Positions 1-7,552 of a stretch of DNA of 64,000 nucleotides are shown piece after piece. The DNA lies in contig CAMRSM010000003.1 of NCBI GenBank assembly GCA_947053345.1, forward strand, positions 121,249 through 185,248. Direction: 5' to 3'. Made by a program: the position numbers and the translations under genes. This DNA is from an uncultured Lachnospiraceae bacterium. GTDB lineage: Bacteria > Bacillota > Clostridia > Lachnospirales > Lachnospiraceae. The first letter of the stretch is position 1. Every line of letters starts with the position of its first letter. The notes below the pieces were generated by a model. The model was given only the letters and a program-made list of their open reading frames with translations. It was not told the DNA's origin and did no database searches.

Positions 1-503
1 CGTTGATAGACATAATGCCACACCATCGCCGGAACTCCAAAACCATTCTCCGAAATGTAAGCCGTACCGTCAATCACTCTCCCCTCTTTAAAATTTTTAG
101 GTTTCAGAACAGATACTAATTCGTTCTTCGCTGTGCGTTTATCACTGTTTACTGCCAGTACATCCAGCTCACCCTTCTCCATCTCCTGAAATATCACAGG
201 AAATGCATCCTTTTGGACATAATCATCCGAATCCACAAAAATAATATATTTTCCGCCTGCAGTCTTTAAACCGCGGTTCCTTGCCTCGGACACTCCCATA
301 TGCTCCTGAACAAGTAAAATAATATTGGAAAAACGCCCTTTATACTCTTCGCAGATTTCTCTGCTGCCATCTGTTGAGCCGTCGTCGATCAGTATAATTT
401 CATATTCTTCCGGCGGAATATTCTGATTCAAAATGCTGTCGATACAACTGCACAGATATTTTTTTACATTATATACAGGCACTATAACACTGAATTTCAA
501 CAT
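1..503 (-). CDS. Glycosyltransferase family 2, partial (C-terminus outside window)
   Basis: This is the N-terminal ~167 residues of a GT-A fold glycosyltransferase; the rest runs off the left edge. The start ATG is at 503. Visible motifs are SVIVPVYN near residues 5-12, IDDGSTDGS at 39-47 and the metal/nucleotide-binding DSDD at 91-94, the classic family 2 order. It should transfer a sugar from a nucleotide-sugar donor to a lipid-linked polysaccharide intermediate on the cytoplasmic face of the membrane. It lies downstream of the Wzy-like gene in the capsule operon. The DNA is AT-rich compared with the LicD/SDR part of the cluster. The sugar specificity cannot be read. Confidence 0.85.
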   Translation of the reverse strand, partial: MLKFSVIVPVYNVKKYLCSCIDSILNQNIPPEEYEIILIDDGSTDGSREICEEYKGRFSNIILLVQEHMGVSEARNRGLKTAGGKYIIFVDSDDYVQKDAFPVIFQEMEKGELDVLAVNSDKRTAKNELVSVLKPKNFKEGRVIDGTAYISENGFGVPAMVWHYVYQ

Positions 504-607
504 AATAACAATGTCTCCGTTTCTAATACATCTGTAATCATCGTTTTGGTTTTTCTATGTTTTGATATACAAGGTCTGTAAATCAGGAGTTTTTACAAAC
601 AATTTTC

Positions 608-1945
608 TTACTTTTGTGTTTCCCACCTGAAACTTTGAATGGGGGATTGGCTCACCTTATATGTTTCACAGACAGCAACCAGCAAAATAACACTCAAAAA
701 ATGTGAATTTATTATGTCCGGAATAAACATCGCACCGACAATTATCGTTACCAGTGCCCATTTTCCAACACTGTTTCTGTCCAAAAGATTTTTCTTAACA
801 ACCGGGAAAAAACCCATAAAAATTATCAGAAATCCTATCATGCCAAACTGGGCAAGGTATTGTATAAAAAAATTATGCGGTATAGTGGTGTGCATCAACT
901 CCACATAATTCCGGCTTCCGAAACCACTCCCGAACAGGAAATGTCTTGCAAAACACTGCAAGCCTAAAATATACCCGCCTAATCTCCCGGATCCTCCAAA
1001 CATATCTGCTCTTCTCGTCGACATCATTACCAATAATACAAGAACAATAGGGACTGCACAAATTTCGATCAATAAGATCTTCAATCGTTTCTGTCTTATA
1101 ACCAGGGAGTTAAACATCAAAAATGTGCCTATAACCAATGCCACCATCCCGGTTCTTGCATTTATCAATAAAATCGCATACAGGTAAATAACCATAAAGA
1201 TCAGTGAAGTTTTCCATGAGAGAAGCCGCTTTTTATAGCATATCCCTGCAAGCAAAAGACAAAATCCACTTGCGACATACAATGTTGCGAAACTAAAATC
1301 ATAAAAGGTAGCTGCATATGATATACGTTTGGCAAACCGTCCGATATGCCCTACGCTAATCCCCTTACTTTCATACAAATATTTTTGTACGATTATCATA
1401 AGTGAAAATACAAAAACACTTCCCAGATAAAGCAACATCATACTGCTATTGATCCTGGCATTATATATATCCTTTAATTTGCCCACACACGAAAGGAGCA
1501 GCAAGAACACTAATATATTCACCATTTGGTTCAGTGCATTTGCAAATTCAAGAGGCGGTGTAACAAGCAGACTCACCACAAAAAAAGAACAAAAAAATAT
1601 AGCCGAAAAAAATGCCAAATTCTTCCGGACTTTTATATAGCAGAGAAAAATCAAACCAACCGAAGCAACGAAAAACCACGTCAATGGCAGCCTGCTATAA
1701 GGAATGCTGCCGATACTTGTATAGGAAGAATTGATCGAGACGGCCAGCAAGAACAATAATGCATTCAGCATTTTCATATGCATGCCTTTTACCGCCAAAA
1801 TGAAAAACACAGCCAAACTAATAAACCCCAGTACAATATGTACTTTTTGTCCTATCATACCGGATAACAAAACAGAGAAATCGTATATTCCATAAAACAT
1901 TACGATTCCTGCAATATATCTTTTCTCTTTTTTTGTGATATTCAT
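608..1945 (-). CDS. O-antigen/capsule polymerase, Wzy-like membrane protein
   Basis: A 445-residue protein made almost entirely of hydrophobic segments, roughly ten to twelve membrane helices. A loop near residues 335-370 contains GFGSRNY and TTIPHNFFIQYLAQFG; the PHN..Q.L...G pattern is typical of the O-antigen ligase/polymerase (Wzy_C) family. In Wzx/Wzy pathways such proteins join lipid-linked repeat units outside the membrane. It lies between two glycosyltransferases, as expected for the polymerase of this locus. The DNA is AT-rich, common for serotype-specific wzy genes. A ligase-type role cannot be excluded. Confidence 0.75.
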   Translation of the reverse strand: MNITKKEKRYIAGIVMFYGIYDFSVLLSGMIGQKVHIVLGFISLAVFFILAVKGMHMKMLNALLFLLAVSINSSYTSIGSIPYSRLPLTWFFVASVGLIFLCYIKVRKNLAFFSAIFFCSFFVVSLLVTPPLEFANALNQMVNILVFLLLLSCVGKLKDIYNARINSSMMLLYLGSVFVFSLMIIVQKYLYESKGISVGHIGRFAKRISYAATFYDFSFATLYVASGFCLLLAGICYKKRLLSWKTSLIFMVIYLYAILLINARTGMVALVIGTFLMFNSLVIRQKRLKILLIEICAVPIVLVLLVMMSTRRADMFGGSGRLGGYILGLQCFARHFLFGSGFGSRNYVELMHTTIPHNFFIQYLAQFGMIGFLIIFMGFFPVVKKNLLDRNSVGKWALVTIIVGAMFIPDIINSHFLSVILLVAVCETYKVSQSPIQSFRWETQK

Positions 1946-1977
1946 TTATACACCAGCCATTCTGTTTTTGTTTACAT

Positions 1978-3021
1978 CTATCTTTTATTATGAATTTCCT
2001 GATAACTTTCTACGATTTTCTTCATATAATACATTTCATTATCCATTTTCTTCGCCTTACGCAATGCCATGGATGACATCGTTTCATAAAGCCCCACATC
2101 TTCCAGCAATGTTTTGCAAGCCTGAATGAGCCCATCCTTATCCTCGCATAAAAAACCACAGTTTTTATCTACAATATTCCTTAACCCGCCAACATTCGTA
2201 CATACTACGGGCTTTCCTAACGCAAGGGCTTCCGCTGCTGCCAGACCAAATCCCTCCCATAAAGAAGGGATCAGAAAAACTTTGGACTGCAGCACATATG
2301 GAAAAGGATTTTCTAAAAACCCCTTCCATACCACATGATCCTCCAGTCCAAGTTTTTTGCACCTGCACTCTAAATCGCTTCGCAATTCCCCGTCCCCGAT
2401 CATACATACACGAAGTCCCGGAAAATACTTTTTCAGCTCATACACCACATCCAATAAAAGAAACGGATTTTTGGGCTCCGATAATCTTCCCACAAAAATA
2501 ATATCATACTCCGCACATTCAACCGGCTCCCTGCTTTTTTTTAGAATTTCGTTCGTCCGCACGGGATTTCCAACCACCGCACATTTTTTTGCAATCCATT
2601 TTGCGAATATATATTCTTTTAAAATTGCGTCAGACACCAGAAAGATTTTTTTATATCGAACGGCAGATATTGCATATAACCATGAATAGAAACATGGCCG
2701 CTTAATCCATGGTGAATTGTTATGAAGATGAGAGAGAATTGGCTTTTTTAACGAAAGAGCACAAATAACACTCGTCGTATAATCATGTGCATGAACAATA
2801 TCCGGCTGTAAATCTTTTTGCATCTTTCTCATATTCGCCGGACTCATTTTATCAACAGGATAATATTTAATGTTCTCCTCTTTTAACCGTCTTTCTATGT
2901 CCCCGCGCGGTGAAACATAATAAGCATCGATTCCTTGTTGATAAAGACAGTGTATTATCAGGATTGCAACACGCTCTGCCCCGGAAAATTTATCAGAATT
3001 TAATATGTGCACTACTTTCAT
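1978..3021 (-). CDS. Glycosyltransferase family 4
   Basis: A 347-residue GT-B glycosyltransferase. The N-terminus (MKVVHILNSDKFSGAERVA) is the usual GT4 acceptor-domain start with a G-(A/G)-x-E loop. The C-terminal Rossmann domain has FVGRLSEPKNP near 176-186 and EGFGLAAAEALALGKPVV near 260-277, the retaining EX7E signature. It probably adds one sugar of the repeat unit on the inner membrane face. It is separated by about 100 bp from the next GT4 gene upstream in transcription. The DNA is AT-rich like its wzy neighbour. The donor sugar is unknown. Confidence 0.87.
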   Translation of the reverse strand: MKVVHILNSDKFSGAERVAILIIHCLYQQGIDAYYVSPRGDIERRLKEENIKYYPVDKMSPANMRKMQKDLQPDIVHAHDYTTSVICALSLKKPILSHLHNNSPWIKRPCFYSWLYAISAVRYKKIFLVSDAILKEYIFAKWIAKKCAVVGNPVRTNEILKKSREPVECAEYDIIFVGRLSEPKNPFLLLDVVYELKKYFPGLRVCMIGDGELRSDLECRCKKLGLEDHVVWKGFLENPFPYVLQSKVFLIPSLWEGFGLAAAEALALGKPVVCTNVGGLRNIVDKNCGFLCEDKDGLIQACKTLLEDVGLYETMSSMALRKAKKMDNEMYYMKKIVESYQEIHNKR

Positions 3022-3128
3022 CCGAAAAACATCTCCTAAATTATCGGAATTTAGAGTTTGCCCTTTTGTGGCTTACAGGCAATTCTCCTATCACATTGCA
3101 TCAACAGTTATATGAAAAATAGAAAATA

Positions 3129-4280
3129 CTACAATGTGCTGTAAATCTCCCCTGTCTTTTCCAATACTTTCGTTTCCGAAAAATGGAGCATGTCTTCCTG
3201 TTTCTTCCTGAATAACGTCATTTCATCTCCGGTGGATCCCTCACAATACCGGATGACATCCTCCCATCTTTCTGCTTTATCTGGCGGAAGTAAATATTTC
3301 ACTTTTTCTTTTCCGAATAAATCCCGATTTCCCCTGATATTGCTCGCAATACACGGAATCCCGCTTGCCATTGCTTCCATCAAAGCCACCGGAAGCCCTT
3401 CCCTCTTCGATGGAAATGCAAACAAATCCCCCATCCACAAAATCTCCCTGATGTCATTGCAAAAACCTAACAAGAAAACTTGTTTTTCCAATCCAAGCTT
3501 TTCAATGAATCCTGTTAATTCATCTTCCAACCCGCCTTTTCCACAAATCAGATATTTTATTTTCTTATTCTTTAACCGTGCCACTGCCTCAATCACAACT
3601 TTATGGTTCTTGTTTGCATTCAATTCTCCCACGCTGACAATCACAAAATCCTCCGAAACAAGCCCAAATTCCTCACGTTTTTTCTTTCTCCAAAGCATAT
3701 ATGGTATGTGTGTACCATCGATATCTTGGACAAAATCCGGTACACAAAATTTCTTAAGGTCGATCCCAACCCCCGGCACATACTCCGTCCGCTTTGCATG
3801 GAATTTCTTCTGCGCCCTCCGGTAGTCCTCCTTATTGATCGTGACCAGGCAGTCCGTCCAGTAAGACAAAACCTTTTCCACCGGGTAATAGAACAGCCAG
3901 TTTTTCAATGGTGCCCCTTTATAAAAATGGAATCCGTGCGCGGTATAGACCACCTTCACGCCGTTTTTCCGCAGCCCGCGGCACGCGATCCGCGCACATG
4001 CCGCCGCAACCGGCGTATGGCAGTGGACGATATCATACCCGTTCCTGCGCACCACTTCCCTTAATTCCCGGGCCGCCCTGAGATTCCCTGTGCACGCAAC
4101 CTGGCGGGTGCAGCTGACCGGGTACACCCTGCAGCCCCATTCCCTGTAGCATCCCGGAACCTTTGAATCCGTTTCATTCGTCGCTATATCGACGGTATTG
4201 CCCTCACGTACCAGCTTTTGAACCAGCTGCTTAAAGAAGCCCATCGTCCCGCCGATTGTCGTGACATACAAAATATTCAT
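3129..4280 (-). CDS. Glycosyltransferase family 4 (EpsD-like)
   Basis: A 383-residue GT-B glycosyltransferase beginning MNILYVTTIGGTMGFFKQL. The acceptor domain has HCHTPVAAACARIA and YTAHGFHFYKG, typical of the EpsD/CapM-like GT4 group. The donor domain has VSVGELNANKNH and KREGLPVALMEAMASGIP with the EX7E glutamates. It probably builds the lipid-linked repeat unit. Base composition changes inside the gene: the part encoding the N-terminus (about 3830-4280) is GC-rich, the part encoding the C-terminal domain AT-rich. This hints at a recombination joint within the gene. Confidence 0.87.
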   Translation of the reverse strand: MNILYVTTIGGTMGFFKQLVQKLVREGNTVDIATNETDSKVPGCYREWGCRVYPVSCTRQVACTGNLRAARELREVVRRNGYDIVHCHTPVAAACARIACRGLRKNGVKVVYTAHGFHFYKGAPLKNWLFYYPVEKVLSYWTDCLVTINKEDYRRAQKKFHAKRTEYVPGVGIDLKKFCVPDFVQDIDGTHIPYMLWRKKKREEFGLVSEDFVIVSVGELNANKNHKVVIEAVARLKNKKIKYLICGKGGLEDELTGFIEKLGLEKQVFLLGFCNDIREILWMGDLFAFPSKREGLPVALMEAMASGIPCIASNIRGNRDLFGKEKVKYLLPPDKAERWEDVIRYCEGSTGDEMTLFRKKQEDMLHFSETKVLEKTGEIYSTL

Positions 4281-4310
4281 ATCCCATTTTCACCTTTTCT
4301 CAATTTTCCG

Positions 4311-5213
4311 CTACCGGCAGCCCCCCGAACCTTTTGAAAGCCACAGGTCTTTTGGGAACGTCCCTATCAAAACGTCCTGCATCCTCCGAATCACTTTTCT
4401 GTCAGGGCATTTCGTACCCCCCCCCGCCCCAACTGCCGCTGAAATACTCTTATATGGTACGGTATCCTTCCGCCCTGTCCCCTCATAGTAGTCAAAGTAC
4501 TTATAATTGAACCGATCCCCCCTGTCCTGGTAGAAGACAGCCGGAATCCCATATGCCTCCGCCAGGATGATCCCATGCAGGGAACTTGATACCACTTTGT
4601 CCGCGGCACAGATACGGTCTATCACACTCTTATAATCCTTTGTGTTCATGCTGAGGATATGGTCATCCCCGTATCCTGCGCGCGCCTTCCCCTCTTCCGA
4701 AAAATGCGGGATTATCAGGTAATCTGTGTGGCGGTGCTCCCCCGGTTCATAGATGAGCGGCATCAGGAGAGCCGGATCCCCATAAGCCTTGGGGCAGTCA
4801 AATCCCATCCCCCTCAGGGTATCCCTTGTCCTTGGCCCCCTGACACACCGGATATCAAGTTTCCTTTGCTTATGCAAGAACGCCCTGGCACGGCGCAGTT
4901 CAAAAGCAAAGCCTGTCCCCCAGGCCGTGGCATTCTGGTAGCCCATCTGCAGGATGGATCCCAGCGCATACAAATGGCGTGTCCCAACGACGGGCTTATC
5001 AAACCGCAGTCCTTCCTTGTCACACATCCACCTTACGACCACTTCGGAAAGATAGTCCCCTAAGTTGCTTTCTATCCCATCCTGCCATTCCGCGTGGTAA
5101 TAATGCAGGTTCACCCTGTTCTTTCTTACCTTGTGCCCCGGATAGTTCAGGATTATATGGTCTGCCTGCCATATGCAGGCAGCTTCCTTTACAGCCCGCC
5201 TTACTCTGCCCAT
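4311..5213 (-). CDS. Polysaccharide pyruvyl transferase family protein
   Basis: About 300 residues matching the polysaccharide pyruvyl transferase family, which adds ketal pyruvate from phosphoenolpyruvate to sugars. Visible are an N-terminal NLGDYLSEVVV (family NxGD start), a central VRGPRTRDTLRGMG and YGDPALL, and a C-terminal SSLHGIILAEAYGIPAV, the conserved S-x-H-x-x-I-x-A-x-x-x-G block. The ATG at 5213 is chosen over the upstream GTG at 5222 because a GAGG box lies 8 nt before it. A run of nine G (4417-4425) lies about 35 codons from the end; slippage would replace the C-terminal tail. Acceptor sugar unknown. Confidence 0.8.
   Translation of the reverse strand: MGRVRRAVKEAACIWQADHIILNYPGHKVRKNRVNLHYYHAEWQDGIESNLGDYLSEVVVRWMCDKEGLRFDKPVVGTRHLYALGSILQMGYQNATAWGTGFAFELRRARAFLHKQRKLDIRCVRGPRTRDTLRGMGFDCPKAYGDPALLMPLIYEPGEHRHTDYLIIPHFSEEGKARAGYGDDHILSMNTKDYKSVIDRICAADKVVSSSLHGIILAEAYGIPAVFYQDRGDRFNYKYFDYYEGTGRKDTVPYKSISAAVGAGGGTKCPDRKVIRRMQDVLIGTFPKDLWLSKGSGGCR
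4417..4425 (-). repeat. G9 homopolymer tract inside the pyruvyl transferase gene
   Basis: Nine consecutive C on the plus strand, nine G in the coding strand, encoding Gly-Gly-Gly near the C-terminus. One extra or one missing G moves translation into frames that stop within about a dozen codons, replacing the last ~35 residues. Tracts of this length are prone to slipped-strand mispairing. It is one of three such tracts in consecutive genes. Confidence 0.6.
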
Positions 5214-5236
5214 CACGCACACCTCTTTTCAGCAAG

Positions 5237-5257
5237 GGATGCATGCGGCATGCATCC
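5237..5257. repeat. 21-bp near-perfect palindrome in the licD-pyruvyl transferase gap
   Basis: Two perfect 10-nt arms (GGATGCATGC and GCATGCATCC) flank one central base, about 24 bp before the ATG of the pyruvyl transferase gene. As RNA it could form a short hairpin just upstream of the ribosome binding site; as DNA it is a possible protein-binding palindrome. No T-run follows, so it is not a simple terminator. Confidence 0.5.
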
Positions 5258-5280
5258 TGTCTGCTTAACACAGATAACAA

Positions 5281-6126
5281 TTAACCTATCTGCCCCCCCC
5301 CCGGATTTTTAACCTCCACCCGGTTGATCCCTACCCGTCTCATCCCATCCGGCGGGAGTTCCCGGAACCCCCTGCCGTAATGCTGCCCAAGATAGGCATC
5401 CGCATCGTGGAAGGTGGTAAGTTCCATCCCTTCGAATCTTACCTTGCGCAGCGGCTCCACCCATTCCTTCCTCACAGCGACCTTTGACGCTGACCAAATG
5501 ATGTACATTTCCCCGTTATCCCTGCCGCATAGCCCTTCCAGCCAGCCGGAGAACACCGCCGCCTTTAGTTTCTTCCCTTTTACCCTTTCCCGGTACTCCG
5601 CCCCGGTGAGCCCGCCTTTTTTATACCTGCGCCTCACGTAGGAAAGGTTCCTCTTTGCAACCTGATACCCAAGCCATCTTGCCCTGCACGGCACCAGCTT
5701 ATAGATGTCGACCCACACTCCGTTTTCTTTGTAACAGGGGATATCCGGGTAGACATGGGAGGCTTTGTCCCTTACCTTGACCCAGTCGAGGTAATAGTTT
5801 TTCTCCGTCCTCCCGCACTGGAGTGTGGCTCCCTCCCCCAATTCCCTTATCAGGCAGTCCACCGCCCTGCCATAGTCCTCCTCCGGCACACACAGGTCGA
5901 CATCGTCGTCCCAGGGTATGAACTTCCCCGTGGTCACTGCCCCGAGCAGTGTCCCGCCGCATGCCATATAGCGGATGCTGTTGCGGTCAAAGATGGCAGC
6001 CACCTCCCGCAGCATCTCCAGCGTCCTTTTTTGGAGGTAGCCCAGCATTTCCGGCGGGAGCTCCTTATAGTGGAATCCCTTGTATGCCCTTGAGCTTTTT
6101 AGGTAAGCCTCTTTTTTCTTCCCCAT
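5281..6126 (-). CDS. LicD family phosphotransferase
   Basis: A 281-residue LicD-type protein (nucleotidyltransferase fold). The diagnostic block is ACGGTLLGAV near residues 56-65 followed by FIPWDDDVDLCV, whose GG and DDD residues bind nucleotide and metal. Family members transfer phosphocholine or another phospho-substituent from a CDP-linked donor to a surface sugar, so this probably decorates the polysaccharide. It is transcribed after the acetyltransferase gene and before the pyruvyl transferase gene. Its last codons run through a G10 tract (5293-5302). In the sequenced state the stop is 67 nt before the next start. Confidence 0.82.
   Translation of the reverse strand: MGKKKEAYLKSSRAYKGFHYKELPPEMLGYLQKRTLEMLREVAAIFDRNSIRYMACGGTLLGAVTTGKFIPWDDDVDLCVPEEDYGRAVDCLIRELGEGATLQCGRTEKNYYLDWVKVRDKASHVYPDIPCYKENGVWVDIYKLVPCRARWLGYQVAKRNLSYVRRRYKKGGLTGAEYRERVKGKKLKAAVFSGWLEGLCGRDNGEMYIIWSASKVAVRKEWVEPLRKVRFEGMELTTFHDADAYLGQHYGRGFRELPPDGMRRVGINRVEVKNPGGGQIG
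5293..5302 (-). repeat. G10 homopolymer tract at the end of licD-like gene
   Basis: Ten consecutive G in the coding strand encode Pro-Gly-Gly-Gly just before the LicD stop. With nine G the protein would end after one altered residue. With eleven G the frame stays open through the intergenic region and stops at a TGATG that overlaps the pyruvyl transferase start. Length variation here could therefore switch translational coupling of the next gene. Confidence 0.6.
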
Positions 6127-6189
6127 CTTATCGTCCCTTTCTCTGGCCGGCCTGCCCCGGCATGATGGCGGGCCGCACGGGCATGGTCC

Positions 6190-6708
6190 TTATTTCACAA
6201 CCTTTGCGGGAACCCCGGCGATCGTCCTCCCCGGTTCCGTGAAGGAACGGTTCACGACGGCATTTGCCCCGACCTTACAGCCGTCCGCAATCACGATCCC
6301 CCCGAAGATCTTTGCGCCTGCCCCAATCCATACATCATCCCCGAGCCTTGGCACGAGCCCGTCCGGCCCCCTGCCGATCGTCACGCCCTGATGTATAGTA
6401 CAGTTTTTACCCCCCCCCGCTTCCGGGTTGACCACAACACCGCCGCAGTGCACCACCCGCAGCCCTTTCCCGAAGGCATTCGGCGGGATCAGGATCCCCA
6501 GCTTCACTGACCGGAAATGGTGCCTTGCATAATAGTAGCGTCTCAGGATGGGATGCCCCTTCACATTCAGGTAATACTCACACTTGCGCAGGATGATCTC
6601 GTATTTCCAGACCTCATCCCCGAAGATGCGCGGGCGTTTCCGCTTCACGTTCATCGCCTGCCGGTCTGCCTCCAGGTATTCTTTCAAATCCTCCCTCGTC
6701 CGGATCAT
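6190..6708 (-). CDS. Serine acetyltransferase-like hexapeptide-repeat protein
   Basis: A 172-residue left-handed beta-helix acyltransferase. The C-terminal half has hexapeptide repeats: VVNPEAGGG, CTIHQGVTIG with the catalytic His, VWIGAGAKIFGGIVIADG and VGANAVVNRSF, then AGVPAKVV. The family includes CysE and many O-acetyltransferases of surface sugars; the setting favours acetylation of a polysaccharide sugar, with acetyl-CoA as donor. The length is short compared with true CysE (about 270), fitting the EPS-type group. A G9 tract (6410-6418) lies at residues ~97-100, just before the catalytic histidine, so a slip would abolish the enzyme. Confidence 0.82.
   Translation of the reverse strand: MIRTREDLKEYLEADRQAMNVKRKRPRIFGDEVWKYEIILRKCEYYLNVKGHPILRRYYYARHHFRSVKLGILIPPNAFGKGLRVVHCGGVVVNPEAGGGKNCTIHQGVTIGRGPDGLVPRLGDDVWIGAGAKIFGGIVIADGCKVGANAVVNRSFTEPGRTIAGVPAKVVK
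6410..6418 (-). repeat. G9 homopolymer tract inside the acetyltransferase gene
   Basis: Nine consecutive G in the coding strand encode the Gly-Gly-Gly before KNCTIHQG. A one-base loss or gain shifts the frame before the catalytic histidine and truncates the protein, so the tract is well placed to act as an on/off switch for acetylation. Confidence 0.6.
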
Positions 6709-6781
6709 TTCCTTCCCCCTGTTTTTTCCGGTTCCCCCGCGGCATGTGCAGCATACCCCCGGACGGTATCCCGGTAAGTTT

Positions 6782-7552
6782 TCAGATATACTCCCCCGCC
6801 GTGATGCGGAAATTGCTCCCCGTCATCATCGCCGACGCGTCCGACATGAAATATATGAGCGCCTCCACATAGTCCGCGCGCTCCAGCATCCTGCCCATCG
6901 GCAGGATCCGCGCCGCCTGCCGCCTCAGCTCCGCCTCCGTCATGCCCTGGGAGTTCCGCAGCGCCACCTCGCCCTCGGTCGGTGTCCACCCCAGTGTCAG
7001 GTAGTTGCACCGGATCCTCTCCGAGGCGTAGTTGTGCGCGATGTGCTCCATCAGGGTGAGCAGGACACCCTTCGAGCAGGCATATGCCGCCCGGTCCTTC
7101 TGCCCGCCCCACGCGTGCGCGGAGCCGGTGAGGACGATCGAGCCCCCGCCGTTTTCCCGCATATACCTCACTGCCTCCTGGCAGCAAAAAAAACATGCCC
7201 GGAAATTGATGTCCATCACACGGTTGAAGGTCTCCTCGTCGCAGGTGTCAAGCGGTGAGACGGGGGTGATCCCCGCATAGTTGAAGAACCCGTCAACTTT
7301 CCCGTACTCCCCTGCCGCCTGCGAGAACAGCCTGCGGCAGTCCCCGACATCCGTGAGTTCCGTATGGACAAAAATGCCGTCACTGCCGTAAGCCCTCATG
7401 ACCCGGATGGATTTCAGGGCGGCGGCCTCATCCCTGCCGCCGATGACAACCCTTGCACCCTCCCGGGCAAATTCCTCCGCGGCGGTACGCCCGACCCCCT
7501 TCGTGCCGCCCGATACCACGATGACCTTGCCTTCCAGTTTCCTCCCCATCAT
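6782..7552 (-). CDS. SDR family oxidoreductase
   Basis: A 256-residue classical short-chain dehydrogenase/reductase. It shows the cofactor loop SGGTKGVGR (residues 14-22), NYAG at 91-94, catalytic Ser144 in LTGSAHAW, and Tyr157 with Lys161 in YACSK. The start overlaps the stop of the ATP-grasp gene (TGA inside ATGATG), implying translational coupling. It probably oxidises or reduces a hydroxyl or keto group of a sugar or a small substituent for the polysaccharide. The substrate is unknown. A run of eight T (7186-7193) encodes the Phe-Phe near residue 121. Confidence 0.85.
   Translation of the reverse strand: MMGRKLEGKVIVVSGGTKGVGRTAAEEFAREGARVVIGGRDEAAALKSIRVMRAYGSDGIFVHTELTDVGDCRRLFSQAAGEYGKVDGFFNYAGITPVSPLDTCDEETFNRVMDINFRACFFCCQEAVRYMRENGGGSIVLTGSAHAWGGQKDRAAYACSKGVLLTLMEHIAHNYASERIRCNYLTLGWTPTEGEVALRNSQGMTEAELRRQAARILPMGRMLERADYVEALIYFMSDASAMMTGSNFRITAGEYI

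Noticed and set aside
7186..7193. A8/T8 run in the SDR gene as a phase-variation site
   Set aside because: Eight-base A/T runs are common by chance and less striking than the G9-G10 tracts; no second line of evidence.
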